A stretch of DNA of 64,000 nt from Paucilactobacillus kaifaensis (GTDB lineage Bacteria; Bacillota; Bacilli; Lactobacillales; Lactobacillaceae). Of this stretch, positions 17,132 to 25,936 are shown in pieces. Every line of letters starts with the position of its first letter. Position 1 is the stretch's first letter. Both the position numbers and the translations under genes were made by a program. The DNA lies in contig NZ_BJDM01000001.1 in NCBI RefSeq assembly GCF_005405145.1, positions 124,001 to 188,000 on the forward strand, in the 5' to 3' direction. The notes below the pieces were generated by a model. That model did no database searches. It was not told the origin of the DNA and worked only from the letters and a program-made list of their open reading frames with translations.

Positions 17132-17204
17132 TTGGTTAGATGTGTTACTAGTCAGATGTCTGGGGCTAAGTCGACTCTTTTAAATTTGAAAGAAGGAAAA
17201 TATC

Positions 17205-18287
17205 GTGAAAATTAGTGCTGCAACAGAACAAACATTTTTGGAACAAGTTTTTACCGCTCATGGATTTTCTAGTGAAGATAGTAATTTATTGGCAGATACT
17301 TTAGTCGATGCCGATTTACGCGGAATTTCTTCTCATGGTATTCAGCGGTTAGCTTGGTATCTTAACATGATCAAAGAACACATTATTGTACCAACTAACA
17401 AGCCCATTATTTTAAAGGAGACTCCCACCAGTTTATTGATTGATGCAAATCAAAATATGGGACATATTGCATCAGCATTAGCCATGCGTAAATTAATCGA
17501 AAAAACAAAAAAATCTGTCGTTTCAATTGCGGTTATCCGCAACTCAAACCATTTTGGTACTGCAGGTTATTACTCACGAATGGCTGCCAAAGCCGGACTA
17601 ATTGGTGTTTCGAACACTAACACACGCCCACTCGTTGTTCCAACTAATGCTAAGGATGCCTTTTTGGGTTCAAACGCCTTTGCCTTCACCTTCCCTGCCG
17701 CACCACATCCATTTGTTTTTGATGGTGCTACTTCAGTTGTTTCTGGCGGAAAAATTCAAGTGCTCGCAAAAAAAGGAGAACAGATTCCTGGTGAATGGGC
17801 TATTGATGGTCAACGCAACGTTGTGAAAGATGCTAACGCAGCTGAAGATATTCTCTCCAAGGTTGCCTTTACCAAAGAACAACCCGGTGGTGGCGTCTTA
17901 ACTCTTGGTGGTAATTCAGAAGAAAACTCCAATTACAAGGGGTTTGGTAACTCACTAGTTGTAGAACTATTAACTGGTATTTTAGCTCAGGGATCAATTT
18001 CAGCTGATACTAATACAGGTAAACATGACTTTAGTCAATTTTTCTTGACCATTGACCCGGACTTCTTTGGAGATTTAGACGTCTTAAAAAGCAACGTTGA
18101 AAGCATGTTTGATCGCATTCGTAAGTTAGATCATACGCCAGGTACACAAATTATGATCCCCGGTGATCGCGAATATAAGCGGTATGATGAAAATAAAATT
18201 CATGGAGTCACAATTGATGACGCCAGTGCTGACCAAATTAGAAATATTGCGGCTGAGCTTAACATTCCTGCTCCAGAGGAACTTTAG
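17205..18287 (+). CDS. malate/L-lactate (Ldh_2-family) dehydrogenase
   Basis: 360 residues of the Ldh_2/MDH2 fold, which is unrelated to the usual LDH Rossmann enzyme. DLRGISSHGIQRL (residues 38-50) holds the catalytic-site SHG motif, NSNHFGTAGYYS (109-120) the catalytic His, and NSLVVELLTGIL the dimer/substrate region. Family members reduce 2-oxoacids (malate, lactate, 2-hydroxyisocaproate, ureidoglycolate) with NAD(P)H. GTG start with AGAAGGA upstream. Control by a T-box is unusual. An Asp specifier would suit a malate/oxaloacetate enzyme feeding aspartate (inference). Confidence 0.85.
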   Translation: MKISAATEQTFLEQVFTAHGFSSEDSNLLADTLVDADLRGISSHGIQRLAWYLNMIKEHIIVPTNKPIILKETPTSLLIDANQNMGHIASALAMRKLIEKTKKSVVSIAVIRNSNHFGTAGYYSRMAAKAGLIGVSNTNTRPLVVPTNAKDAFLGSNAFAFTFPAAPHPFVFDGATSVVSGGKIQVLAKKGEQIPGEWAIDGQRNVVKDANAAEDILSKVAFTKEQPGGGVLTLGGNSEENSNYKGFGNSLVVELLTGILAQGSISADTNTGKHDFSQFFLTIDPDFFGDLDVLKSNVESMFDRIRKLDHTPGTQIMIPGDREYKRYDENKIHGVTIDDASADQIRNIAAELNIPAPEEL

Positions 18288-18328
18288 CATCAATAAATAT
18301 TTTTTACAGCAAAAATTACAGATAGTAA

Positions 18329-18344
18329 TGTTTCACATGAAACA
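18329..18344. other. parS-like site
   Basis: TGTTTCACATGAAACA, one base from the TGTTTCACGTGAAACA ParB consensus. Intergenic. Confidence 0.55.
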
Positions 18345-18455
18345 CCGCAAAATATGTTCCTGATTTGACCCGTTATGCGTAGAATTATTTCCTAAATTTA
18401 CTAAATAGTACTTTTGTGTTAAACTTCACATATAATAAATGGGAGGTCTTTGCAG

Positions 18456-19214
18456 ATGAGTAATCGTTTAAATGGAAAAGTTGCAATCGTAACTGGAGGA
18501 ACTCTTGGAATTGGCTTTGCTGTGGCCCAAAAGTTCGTTGAAGAAGGCGCCAAAGTGGTTATTACCGGTCGTCATGCTGATGTGGGCGAAAAAGCCGCAA
18601 AAGAAATTGGCGGACCAGATGTTGTTACTTTTGTGAAGCACGATGCTTCTGATGAAGATGGATGGACAGAACTTTTTGATACAACCGAAAAGTTATATGG
18701 TCCCGTTTCTACTTTGGTAAACAACGCTGGTGTTGGTTTAACTGGTTCTATTGAAGAAACTTCAACCGAAACCTGGCGTAAACTGATGTCAATTAACCTA
18801 GACGGTGTCTTTTTTGGAACCCGACTTGCAATTCAACGCATGAAAAACAAGAACCTCGGTGCTTCAATTATTAATATGTCATCAATTGAAGGTTTTGTTG
18901 GTGATCCAAACTTAGGAGCATATAACGCTTCTAAGGGCGCCGTTCGAATTATGTCTAAGTCAGCAGCTATTGATTGTGCCCTCAAGGACTACGGTGTTAG
19001 AATTAACACTGTTCACCCTGGCTATATCAAAACTCCATTAGTTGATAATATCCCTGGTGCCGAAGCAGCTATGTCAGATCGAACAAAAACACCAATGGGT
19101 CATCTCGGTGAACCAAATGATATTGCTTATATTTGTATCTATTTAGCTTCAGATGAGTCCAAATTCGCAACTGGCTCTGAGTTCGTTGTTGATGGTGGAT
19201 ACACAGCACAATAA
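18456..19214 (+). CDS. R-specific NADP-dependent alcohol dehydrogenase (SDR)
   Basis: 252 residues. From memory it is very close to the Lactobacillus brevis R-alcohol dehydrogenase (same length, same N-terminus pattern MSNRLxGKVAIVTGGTLGIG and same C-terminus VVDGGYTAQ). The cofactor loop is TGGTLGIG with TGRHADVG, where the Arg of TGR supports NADP. NNAGVG, Asn113, Ser142 in NMSSIEG, and Tyr155/Lys159 in YNASKGA form the catalytic tetrad. The penultimate/last Gln is the Mg2+ ligand of that enzyme. Upstream TTG at 18450 is rejected because GGGAGG fits the ATG at 18456. Reduces prochiral ketones; physiological substrate uncertain. Confidence 0.9.
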   Translation: MSNRLNGKVAIVTGGTLGIGFAVAQKFVEEGAKVVITGRHADVGEKAAKEIGGPDVVTFVKHDASDEDGWTELFDTTEKLYGPVSTLVNNAGVGLTGSIEETSTETWRKLMSINLDGVFFGTRLAIQRMKNKNLGASIINMSSIEGFVGDPNLGAYNASKGAVRIMSKSAAIDCALKDYGVRINTVHPGYIKTPLVDNIPGAEAAMSDRTKTPMGHLGEPNDIAYICIYLASDESKFATGSEFVVDGGYTAQ

Positions 19215-19247
19215 AATAGTTCAACCACAACTTAAAAAACTTATGAT

Positions 19248-19288
19248 AAAGAGGTCAGGCAAAAAATAATTTTGTCTAACCTCTTTTA
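19248..19288 (+). terminator. terminator after the alcohol dehydrogenase gene
   Basis: AAAGAGGT-AG-CAAAA / TTTTG-CT-ACCTCTTTT stem. Confidence 0.7.
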
Positions 19289-19498
19289 ATATTTATCGCA
19301 TAGTATTCTTAATAAACACGGCTGTTCAACGTCAGGCCCTGAATGAATTTGATCTGATAGTAATCATAGAAAAAATTTTTTTATAATATATATAACTTAC
19401 AATACTATATCATTGTTCCATTTAATCTTATCTGCTAATATGGAGGAACGGTCTAAAACATGCAACTATGAGTAATTAAATTAAAGTGAGGTAAGAGT

Positions 19499-21121
19499 TT
19501 GTTAACTGTTAATAACGTGTCAATGTCGTTTTCTGATCGTAAACTATATGAAGACGTCAATTTGAAGTTTACGCCCGGTAACTGTTATGGCATCATTGGT
19601 GCTAACGGCGCTGGCAAATCAACATTTTTAAAGATCTTAGAGGGTAAGCTTACACCCACATCTGGGACCGTATCGATGGGACCAAACGAACGTATGAGTA
19701 GCTTAAAGCAAGACCACTTTGCCTTTGATGATCAAACTGTGCTCAACACAGTCTTACAAGGCTACACGAAACTATATCAAGTTATGACGCAAAAAGACGC
19801 TCTCTATGCTAAACCAGACTTCTCTGATGAAGACGGGATGAAAGCTGCGGAACTAGAAGGTGAATTTGCTGAAATGGACGGCTGGAATGCCGAAAGTGAC
19901 GCAAGTCAACTACTACAATCACTAGGAATTGCAGAAGCTCAACACCAAAGCCTGATGAAAGATTTATCTGAAAATGAAAAAATTAAGGTCTTATTAGCCC
20001 AAGCACTATTTGGTAAGCCCGATGTCTTATTACTAGACGAACCAACCAATGGTTTGGATCCGCAAACCATCAGTTGGCTAGAAGATTTCTTGGCTGATTA
20101 TGAAAACACCGTCTTAGTTGTCAGTCATGACCGTCACTTTCTAAACTCTGTTTGTACTCACATCTGTGATGTGGACTTCGGTAAGATTGAACTATTTGTC
20201 GGTAACTACGACTTTTGGATTCAAAGTTCACAACTGGCACAACAGTTACGATCACAATCAAATGCAAAAAAAGAAGAACAAATCAAGCAATTACAAGAAT
20301 TCGTAGCTCGTTTTTCAGCTAACGCCTCTAAATCAAAACAAGCTACTTCTCGTAAAAAACAATTAGAAAAAATTGAATTAGATGACATTAAACCTAGCTC
20401 ACGTAAATACCCGTTCATTAAGTTTACGCCAGAACGCGAGCTAGGCAATGACCTGTTACGCGTCGAAAATGTCAGCAAAACCATTGATGGTGAAAAAGTA
20501 CTAGACAACGTTAGCTTTATTTTACAACCAGGCGATAAAACGGCGCTGATTTCTCGTTCGGATGCAACTACTAGCATTTTAATGCAAATTATTGCCGGAA
20601 CAATGGAGCCGGACACTGGCACGATTACCTGGGGAGTGACCACAAACCGTTCATACATGCCTAAGGATTTGAATCCTGAATTTAGTGATGATCGTTTGAA
20701 CATCTTAGAATGGTTGCGTCAATTTGCCAGCAAAGAAGAAAGCGACAACACATTTTTGCGCGGTTTCTTAGGTAAAATGTTGTTCAGCGGTGAAGAAGTT
20801 TTGAAACAGGTTAACGTTTTGTCCGGTGGTGAAAAAGTTCGAAGCTACTTATCAAAACTAATGCTGATTAAAGCCAATGTCCTATTATTAGACGACCCTA
20901 CTAATCACTTAGATCTAGAAAGCATTACTAGTTTGAATGACGCTCTAGTTGATTTCGCGGGATCATTAGTGTTTACTAGTCATGATCATCAGTTTATTCA
21001 AACAATTGCTAACCACATTGTTGAGGTTGGTCCTAAAGGTATTGTTGACCGTGCTGATACTAGTTACGATGAATTCATGGCTCACGAAGCAGTACAATCA
21101 CAGATTGCTGACATCTACTAA
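19499..21121 (+). CDS. ABC-F family ATPase (YkpA/YbiT-like)
   Basis: 540 residues, two ABC domains without membrane parts, close to Bacillus subtilis YkpA. Domain 1 has Walker A GANGAGKST, a divergent signature LSENEK and Walker B LLLDEPTNGLDP. The linker (residues 245-300) is Lys/Gln-rich. Domain 2 has a degenerate Walker A (ALISRSDATTS), a good LSGGEK, and LLLDDPTNHLD with Asp in place of the catalytic Glu. The degenerate second Walker A is shared with YkpA as I remember it. ABC-F proteins act on the ribosomal E site. TTG start with GAGG 7 nt before. The 19289-19498 leader has two to three tiny ORFs but no convincing attenuator. Confidence 0.88.
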   Translation: MLTVNNVSMSFSDRKLYEDVNLKFTPGNCYGIIGANGAGKSTFLKILEGKLTPTSGTVSMGPNERMSSLKQDHFAFDDQTVLNTVLQGYTKLYQVMTQKDALYAKPDFSDEDGMKAAELEGEFAEMDGWNAESDASQLLQSLGIAEAQHQSLMKDLSENEKIKVLLAQALFGKPDVLLLDEPTNGLDPQTISWLEDFLADYENTVLVVSHDRHFLNSVCTHICDVDFGKIELFVGNYDFWIQSSQLAQQLRSQSNAKKEEQIKQLQEFVARFSANASKSKQATSRKKQLEKIELDDIKPSSRKYPFIKFTPERELGNDLLRVENVSKTIDGEKVLDNVSFILQPGDKTALISRSDATTSILMQIIAGTMEPDTGTITWGVTTNRSYMPKDLNPEFSDDRLNILEWLRQFASKEESDNTFLRGFLGKMLFSGEEVLKQVNVLSGGEKVRSYLSKLMLIKANVLLLDDPTNHLDLESITSLNDALVDFAGSLVFTSHDHQFIQTIANHIVEVGPKGIVDRADTSYDEFMAHEAVQSQIADIY

Positions 21122-21149
21122 TTTTACACATTAAACAGGAGGAATCCAT

Positions 21150-22100
21150 TTGGAAGTAAGTTTGGGTTATTGGATTGGTTTTTTTGCGTTTATTATTGTA
21201 ATGCTAGCACTTGATTTAGGTGTGTTTCACCGGACCAACGAAGCGCCAACTATCAAGTCATCCCTACTTTGGAGCGCATTTTGGATTGGATTAGCATTCA
21301 CCTTTGCCGGTGGCATTTGGTTAATAGCCGATGGGCATCAGGCACTCGATTTTATCACTGCTTATTTACTGGAAAAATCGTTAAGTATCGATAATATCTT
21401 CATCTTCATTTTGGTATTTAACTTTTTCAAAATTGATCTTAAGTACCAGCACCGATTACTATTTTGGGGCGTTTTTGGTGCCTTAGTTATGCGAGTAATC
21501 TTCATTTTTGCCGGAGTCGTGCTACTTGATAAGTTTAAGTGGTTGATGATTGTCTTTGGTTTGTTCCTGATCATTACCGGTGTTCGGATGCTGTTTGAAA
21601 AAGACGAATCCGGCGACTTAAATAACAACATCATCATTAAGACTCTTCGACGCCTGTTTCCATTCAAGGAAAATGCAACTGTCGCAAAATTTTTTGTTAA
21701 AGTGGACGGTAAAACCTTTGCCACACAGTTTTTCATTTCGCTACTATTCATTGAGGCATCGGATTTGATCTTCGCAGTTGATTCCATCCCCGCTGTATTG
21801 TCAGTCTCCCAAAATAGCTTTATCGTGGTTACTTCTAATATTTTTGCAATTATGGGATTACGATCATTGTACTTTGCGATCGGCGGAATTTTACCATTGT
21901 TCCGTTACATCAAATATGCGTTGTCACTAATTTTGGCGTTTATTGGTTTCAAAATGTTACTAAATGAAGCCGATCATTACTTTCACTTTGGCTTTCACAT
22001 CTCCAACATTGCTTCCTTGATTGTCATTGTTAGTTTGATTACCGTTTCAATTGTCGCTTCGATGATTGTCGACCGAGCAGTTAAACGAAAAAGACTATAA
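21150..22100 (+). CDS. TerC-family membrane protein
   Basis: 316 residues with about nine membrane segments. LALDLGVFHR (residues 20-29) and EKSLSIDNIFIFILVFNFF (75-93) contain the conserved Asp/Ser-Asp-Asn of TerC. ASDLIFAVDSIPAVL near 206 holds the second acidic motif. TerC proteins export or handle Mn2+ and support secreted metalloprotein maturation in several Firmicutes. TTG start with AGGAGG. Follows the ABC-F gene by 28 nt with no terminator between them, so co-transcription is likely. Confidence 0.9.
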   Translation: MEVSLGYWIGFFAFIIVMLALDLGVFHRTNEAPTIKSSLLWSAFWIGLAFTFAGGIWLIADGHQALDFITAYLLEKSLSIDNIFIFILVFNFFKIDLKYQHRLLFWGVFGALVMRVIFIFAGVVLLDKFKWLMIVFGLFLIITGVRMLFEKDESGDLNNNIIIKTLRRLFPFKENATVAKFFVKVDGKTFATQFFISLLFIEASDLIFAVDSIPAVLSVSQNSFIVVTSNIFAIMGLRSLYFAIGGILPLFRYIKYALSLILAFIGFKMLLNEADHYFHFGFHISNIASLIVIVSLITVSIVASMIVDRAVKRKRL

Positions 22101-22107
22101 CATCTTA

Positions 22108-22140
22108 CACTACCACATCTTTAAGTTGTGGTAGTTTTTT
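22108..22140 (+). terminator. terminator of the ABC-F/TerC operon
   Basis: CTACCACA / TTGTGGTAG hairpin followed by six T. Confidence 0.88.
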
Positions 22141-22210
22141 GTTGCAGTTGATTTTGTTGGTTCACTAGTGTTTACTAGTTAAAAATACAATCTTTAAAGG
22201 AGTGCCCGGC

Positions 22211-22726
22211 ATGAAAGCTTTGTCCATTAAAAACCCTTACGCAGAACAAATTTTACTTGGTAATAAAACGATCGAGTACCGATCATGGACACCACCGCAG
22301 CAAATCAAACAATTCTTGCTAGTTTCTTCTGGAACACCATCAGATACCGAGTTTGGCTTATACTTTGCGCATGGTTATGCCCTTGCCATCGTGAATATCG
22401 ATAGAGTATCTGCTAAACAAAATAGCGATGGCAATTACCAGTGGCATGTGAGCACTGCCGTTCCAGTCGAACCATTTCAAGTAAAAGGTAAACTTCACTT
22501 TTATGATGTTGACGATGATTTAATCAAACCGCGAACTGATTTACTCGAATCAATGACTGCCTTTGCTGCTGGCGAAGAAGCAACCGCTGGTGATTTATTT
22601 GTGGACGAATATTATAAGCCATTGGTTGAAATTGCTGCCAAGCAGCTGCCTAAAAAGTATTCAAAAATATTAAATGATAACCATGGTGACTGGTCACCGG
22701 TTATCGATGCTTGGATGGACGACTGA
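22211..22726 (+). CDS. ASCH-domain protein
   Basis: 171 residues. MKALSIKNPYAEQILLGNKTIEYRSW is the ASCH N-terminal signature (IxxPxAxxIxxGxKxxExR), a beta-barrel related to PUA that binds RNA or modified nucleosides. The middle contains FAHGYALAIVNIDRV, and the C-terminal half is not assigned. The frame opens with GTG at 22202, but AAAGGAG lies 8 nt before the ATG at 22211. Monocistronic. Role unknown; some ASCH proteins are N4-acetylcytidine amidohydrolases. Confidence 0.82.
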   Translation: MKALSIKNPYAEQILLGNKTIEYRSWTPPQQIKQFLLVSSGTPSDTEFGLYFAHGYALAIVNIDRVSAKQNSDGNYQWHVSTAVPVEPFQVKGKLHFYDVDDDLIKPRTDLLESMTAFAAGEEATAGDLFVDEYYKPLVEIAAKQLPKKYSKILNDNHGDWSPVIDAWMDD

Positions 22727-22743
22727 TATTAATTTTATGAATA

Positions 22744-22785
22744 CAAAAAACTACTCTATAGCACCTGCAATAGAGTAGTTTTTTT
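22744..22785. terminator. bidirectional terminator between ASCH and TSUP genes
   Basis: AAAAAACTACTCTA / TAGAGTAGTTTTTT perfect stem. Confidence 0.88.
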
Positions 22786-22835
22786 ATCATTATGATTTTA
22801 TTTATAGCTAAGTTATCGATGATTCAATAAATTTA

Positions 22836-23570
22836 TTAGCGATAAAACATCAAACCACCAAAAACAATTAACAACACGTAAATATATTTAACTAGTGTTT
22901 CACGTGAAACATGATTACCAAGCCAGTTACCAAACGGGATCACTATCAGTAGTAAAGGGACAATTATTAACAACAAATAAACTACTTTACTAGTCCAAAA
23001 ACCTGAAACAAGTTGACTTGCAACCACAATTACACCCACGCAAACAAAATGAGCTTGTAAAATACCACGTAACTGCTCTACCGACCACTGCTTAAGCGTG
23101 CCATAAATCACAACCGGAACACCATGACTGTTATAAGCACTTCCTAAAGCGCCAGAAATCAACCCGGCCAAGTAGTCCCAGCCATTTGATCGTAGCCACG
23201 CTTTTCCTGATTGTTGTCGAAAAGTTTTAAATAGATTATATAAACCATACCCAATCAAAAACAAACCCAATAGGTGTAAAACCATACTTGTATCAATCAC
23301 TTTAATTAATAGTATACCGACAGGGACACCAAATAATGATCCAATAACCAACCGACACACAATAGCAAAATCGATATGGGCACGAAATTTGATTGTAGCC
23401 GGCATTGCTACCAACAACCCTAACGCTCCAATTAAAGCAGTAGACTCCTGCAAATTGAACCCAACTAGAGCCAACAGTGGCATCGTTACTAATGCTTCGC
23501 CGAAGCCAAAAACTGTTCGCACTAAAGCACCAAACAGGGCAATTAAAATAATTAAGATTAGCGACATCAT
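22836..23570 (-). CDS. TSUP (TauE/SafE) family permease
   Basis: 244 residues with seven to eight membrane segments. ALVRTVFGFGEALVTMPLLAL (residues 15-35) is the first TSUP repeat and SGALGSAYNSHGVPVVIY near 142 the second. The family moves sulfite, sulfonates or small organic acids; the substrate is unknown here. ATG pair at the start with AGGTAGAG upstream. A perfect parS-type 16-mer (22896-22911) lies inside its 3' end, where it reads through Asn-His-Val-Ser-Arg-Glu-Thr codons. Confidence 0.85.
   Translation of the reverse strand: MMSLILIILIALFGALVRTVFGFGEALVTMPLLALVGFNLQESTALIGALGLLVAMPATIKFRAHIDFAIVCRLVIGSLFGVPVGILLIKVIDTSMVLHLLGLFLIGYGLYNLFKTFRQQSGKAWLRSNGWDYLAGLISGALGSAYNSHGVPVVIYGTLKQWSVEQLRGILQAHFVCVGVIVVASQLVSGFWTSKVVYLLLIIVPLLLIVIPFGNWLGNHVSRETLVKYIYVLLIVFGGLMFYR
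22896..22911. other. parS-like site, exact consensus
   Basis: TGTTTCACGTGAAACA, a perfect palindrome identical to ParB/Spo0J parS sites of Firmicutes, inside the TSUP gene. Confidence 0.8.
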
Positions 23571-23621
23571 TTTCTCTACCTATTAGGTTACCAACTGTCT
23601 CCAATAACCCCTTTAAATAAT

Positions 23622-24164
23622 TTAATATTGAGCCAATAACTGTTGTAGTTCGCCCTTAGCAGCTTGATCATTAGAAACTAAAAAAGTTCCATTAGGTTTT
23701 AGATCATCTCGTCCAGTAGTTCCATCTTTGGCAGTATAAAAAAATAGCCCACCTACCGCATGAATTTTAAAGCCACTCTTGCCTGGGTTTTCCTCATTTT
23801 GCACCTGAATTTCACCATCAGTGTTATTAGCATACCAATCACCGGCTCCAGCTGCTCCGTGATCGAAATAAAAGTCACTAACTGTCATATTTCCTATTTT
23901 AGCGCGACTATCAGCCCAACTTAGCATCTGATTTTCAACTTCACTTTGCTGCTCCTCAGTTAAGTCGCCCGATTTTGATGCGCTAACTGTACTACTCTCG
24001 TTTTTGGATGATTTACTACTTGAGGATGTGGGTCTTCTTGAAGATGACGAAGAACTGGTAGAATCAGCGACCTCTGCGCTAGAATCGGCATTAGGTAACT
24101 TCATGAAAATAAAAATACCTACCGCAAATACAACTATTGTTCCAACCGTAATCCAATTATATCA
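23622..24164 (-). pseudogene. Ser-rich secreted or membrane-anchored protein with lost start
   Basis: From an internal ATG at 24104 the frame gives 160 residues: a Ser/Lys-rich linker (about 15-50), then a domain with QMLSWADSRAKIGNMTVSDF and an Ala/Gly/Trp-rich end. Upstream in the same frame lies a clear hydrophobic segment (WITVGTIVVFAVGIFIF), which is a normal N-terminal anchor. No start codon precedes it; TGA at 24164 closes the frame. An ATG one base out of frame (24165) overlaps that stop, suggesting a 1-nt indel. No ribosome site is seen. Domain not recognised. Confidence 0.5.
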
Positions 24165-24298
24165 TTAGTAACTGGCGCAGAATTTATATAAGTTAACTGT
24201 TTGCTAAAGATGCTGAGCATAATATTGATATTATTGATTAAATTCAAAACGCCAACATCAATTTCGATGCTGGCTCTTTCAAGTCCTAATCAAAAGCA

Positions 24299-25177
24299 CT
24301 AGTCGTTTGCCGCTAACCAGTGATCGAGAACATCAATAAATTCATCATGCTGATCCAATAAGGCCAAATGACGGCTATTAGCAAACAAGTGCCATTTGGC
24401 AACTGGAATATGATCATAAACCGACTTAGCGATTAATGGCGTACATAAATCATCAGTCCCATTAGTCACAAGAACAGGAACATGAATATTTTTAAGCTGA
24501 TCTGTCACCTCAAAATCACTAATCGTTCCATTTTCGGTAAACTCATTGGGTCCCTCAGCAATCAAACTTGCACGTTTCCCATTGGTTGGTCGTCGTAGTG
24601 GTTCTGGCGAATTTTCATCTGGATCATCCCAACAATAGCGCTCCATATACCGATCATTAGCCGCTAAATACTTTGGTCCCGTGAAATCACCAGTCCGTTC
24701 AGCTTCAGCAATCGCTTGTCGATCTTCATAGCTTAAATATGAGATTAACCGATGTTGTTCTTGCGTCCATAGCTTGATAGAAGCTGGCGAGCCATCAATC
24801 ATCACACTTTTAACGCCCTGGGGATCAAAACTAGTTAAATAGTACATTTCTAGCATTCCACCCCATGATTGGCCTAACATATGTACTTCGTCTAAGTGAA
24901 GATAATTTCGTAAAGCAATTAGCTCTTCTGCCCACGTTTCTTTCACATACACTGCTGGATCATCTGGTAGTGATGATTTACCACAACCAACTTGATCATA
25001 CATAATTAGTTGACGGCCAGTATCGGCATAGTCATCCATTAACTCGAAGTAATTGTGCGACGAACCCGGTCCCCCGTGAATCAATAATAACGGAGCTTTT
25101 TCCGCGCTTGATTCACCAACAATACGATAGTAAGTTTTATAGCCACGAAATGGCATGTATCCTTCTTCAATTTTCAT
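24299..25177 (-). CDS. proline iminopeptidase (prolyl aminopeptidase, alpha/beta hydrolase)
   Basis: 292 residues. LLIHGGPGSSHNYF near residue 33 is the oxyanion HGGPG loop, YDQVGCGKS the following strand, and MLGQSWGGMLEMY near 103 the nucleophile elbow (GQSWGG, Ser). TNGTDDLCTP and ANSRHLALLDQ carry the late Asp and His. It releases N-terminal proline from peptides, a step in casein-type peptide use by lactobacilli. ATG at 25177 gives MKIEEGYMPFRGYKTYYRI, as in other lactobacillar PepI/Pip. The ribosome site is weak. Confidence 0.9.
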   Translation of the reverse strand: MKIEEGYMPFRGYKTYYRIVGESSAEKAPLLLIHGGPGSSHNYFELMDDYADTGRQLIMYDQVGCGKSSLPDDPAVYVKETWAEELIALRNYLHLDEVHMLGQSWGGMLEMYYLTSFDPQGVKSVMIDGSPASIKLWTQEQHRLISYLSYEDRQAIAEAERTGDFTGPKYLAANDRYMERYCWDDPDENSPEPLRRPTNGKRASLIAEGPNEFTENGTISDFEVTDQLKNIHVPVLVTNGTDDLCTPLIAKSVYDHIPVAKWHLFANSRHLALLDQHDEFIDVLDHWLAAND

Positions 25178-25356
25178 AATCAACGCCTACCCCTTTATTC
25201 CAAATATTATTACTAAGCATTATTGTACTACTCACATGTAATTTTTATTTCAAGTAATATAAGCCCTTACAAAAATGACACATAAACGTAACTTATGAAA
25301 CTCCCACAATCCCTGTATACTAACCAATGTTGCTCAAAAAAAGAGGGAGAAATAAA

Positions 25357-25857
25357 ATGCCAAGAAATTTAAAAGAAGAAGTTGTTTTTACTGCTATCAT
25401 GGCCGGCTTAATGGTTTTCGTGATGGTTTGCTATAATGTTATGTTGGTTCAAGGATTTACTAAGGGATTCATCATAAATTCACTTTCAGAATACCCTGGT
25501 GGTTTGCTCGTTGCGATTATTTTAGATCTGCTGATCGTCGGTCCAATTGCTAAAGGCCTCGCCTTCAAGTACATCATCAATGATTACATGAAGAAAAACG
25601 TTGTCTTAATTGGAATTACTATTTCAGTAATGATGGTTCTCGGAATGGTAACCTGCATGTCACTTTTTGGTATCATTATGGCGCATAATGTAAGTTTAGC
25701 CAGCTATCTACATGCCTGGGGGTTTAATTTTATCGTTGCACTACCACTGCAATTGATCGTTGTTGGCCCAATTGCTCGTTCTGTCTTAGGAAAAATGCAA
25801 TCAGTCACAGATACAAAAACAGAAACACAAAAATCAGCTGGCCAAGAAATCGAATAG
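25357..25857 (+). CDS. DUF2798-domain membrane protein
   Basis: 166 residues. Four membrane segments form two similar halves: LKEEVVFTAIMAGLMVFVMV ... LDLLIVGPIAKGLAF and VLIGITISVMMVLGMVT ... LQLIVVGPIARSVLG. The repeated VGPIA motif at the end of each half is the DUF2798 pattern. Start at 25357 is set by GAGGGAGA six bases upstream. Function unknown. Confidence 0.75.
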   Translation: MPRNLKEEVVFTAIMAGLMVFVMVCYNVMLVQGFTKGFIINSLSEYPGGLLVAIILDLLIVGPIAKGLAFKYIINDYMKKNVVLIGITISVMMVLGMVTCMSLFGIIMAHNVSLASYLHAWGFNFIVALPLQLIVVGPIARSVLGKMQSVTDTKTETQKSAGQEIE

Positions 25858-25867
25858 TAAAACATGT

Positions 25868-25901
25868 GAGGGCGGGAAAATAATTAAATTTTCCCGCCCT
25901 C
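25868..25901 (+). terminator. hairpin after the DUF2798 gene
   Basis: GAGGGCGGGAAAAT / ATTTTCCCGCCCTC, a 14-bp perfect stem but without a good U-run. It separates two convergent genes. Confidence 0.6.
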
Positions 25902-25936
25902 AATCTATATGCATATAAAACTCATTTTTAAAATTT

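Noticed and set aside
19289-19498. Leader peptide/attenuator upstream of the ABC-F gene
   Set aside because: Only tiny frames (three to eleven codons) and no competing hairpins or terminator in front of the gene.
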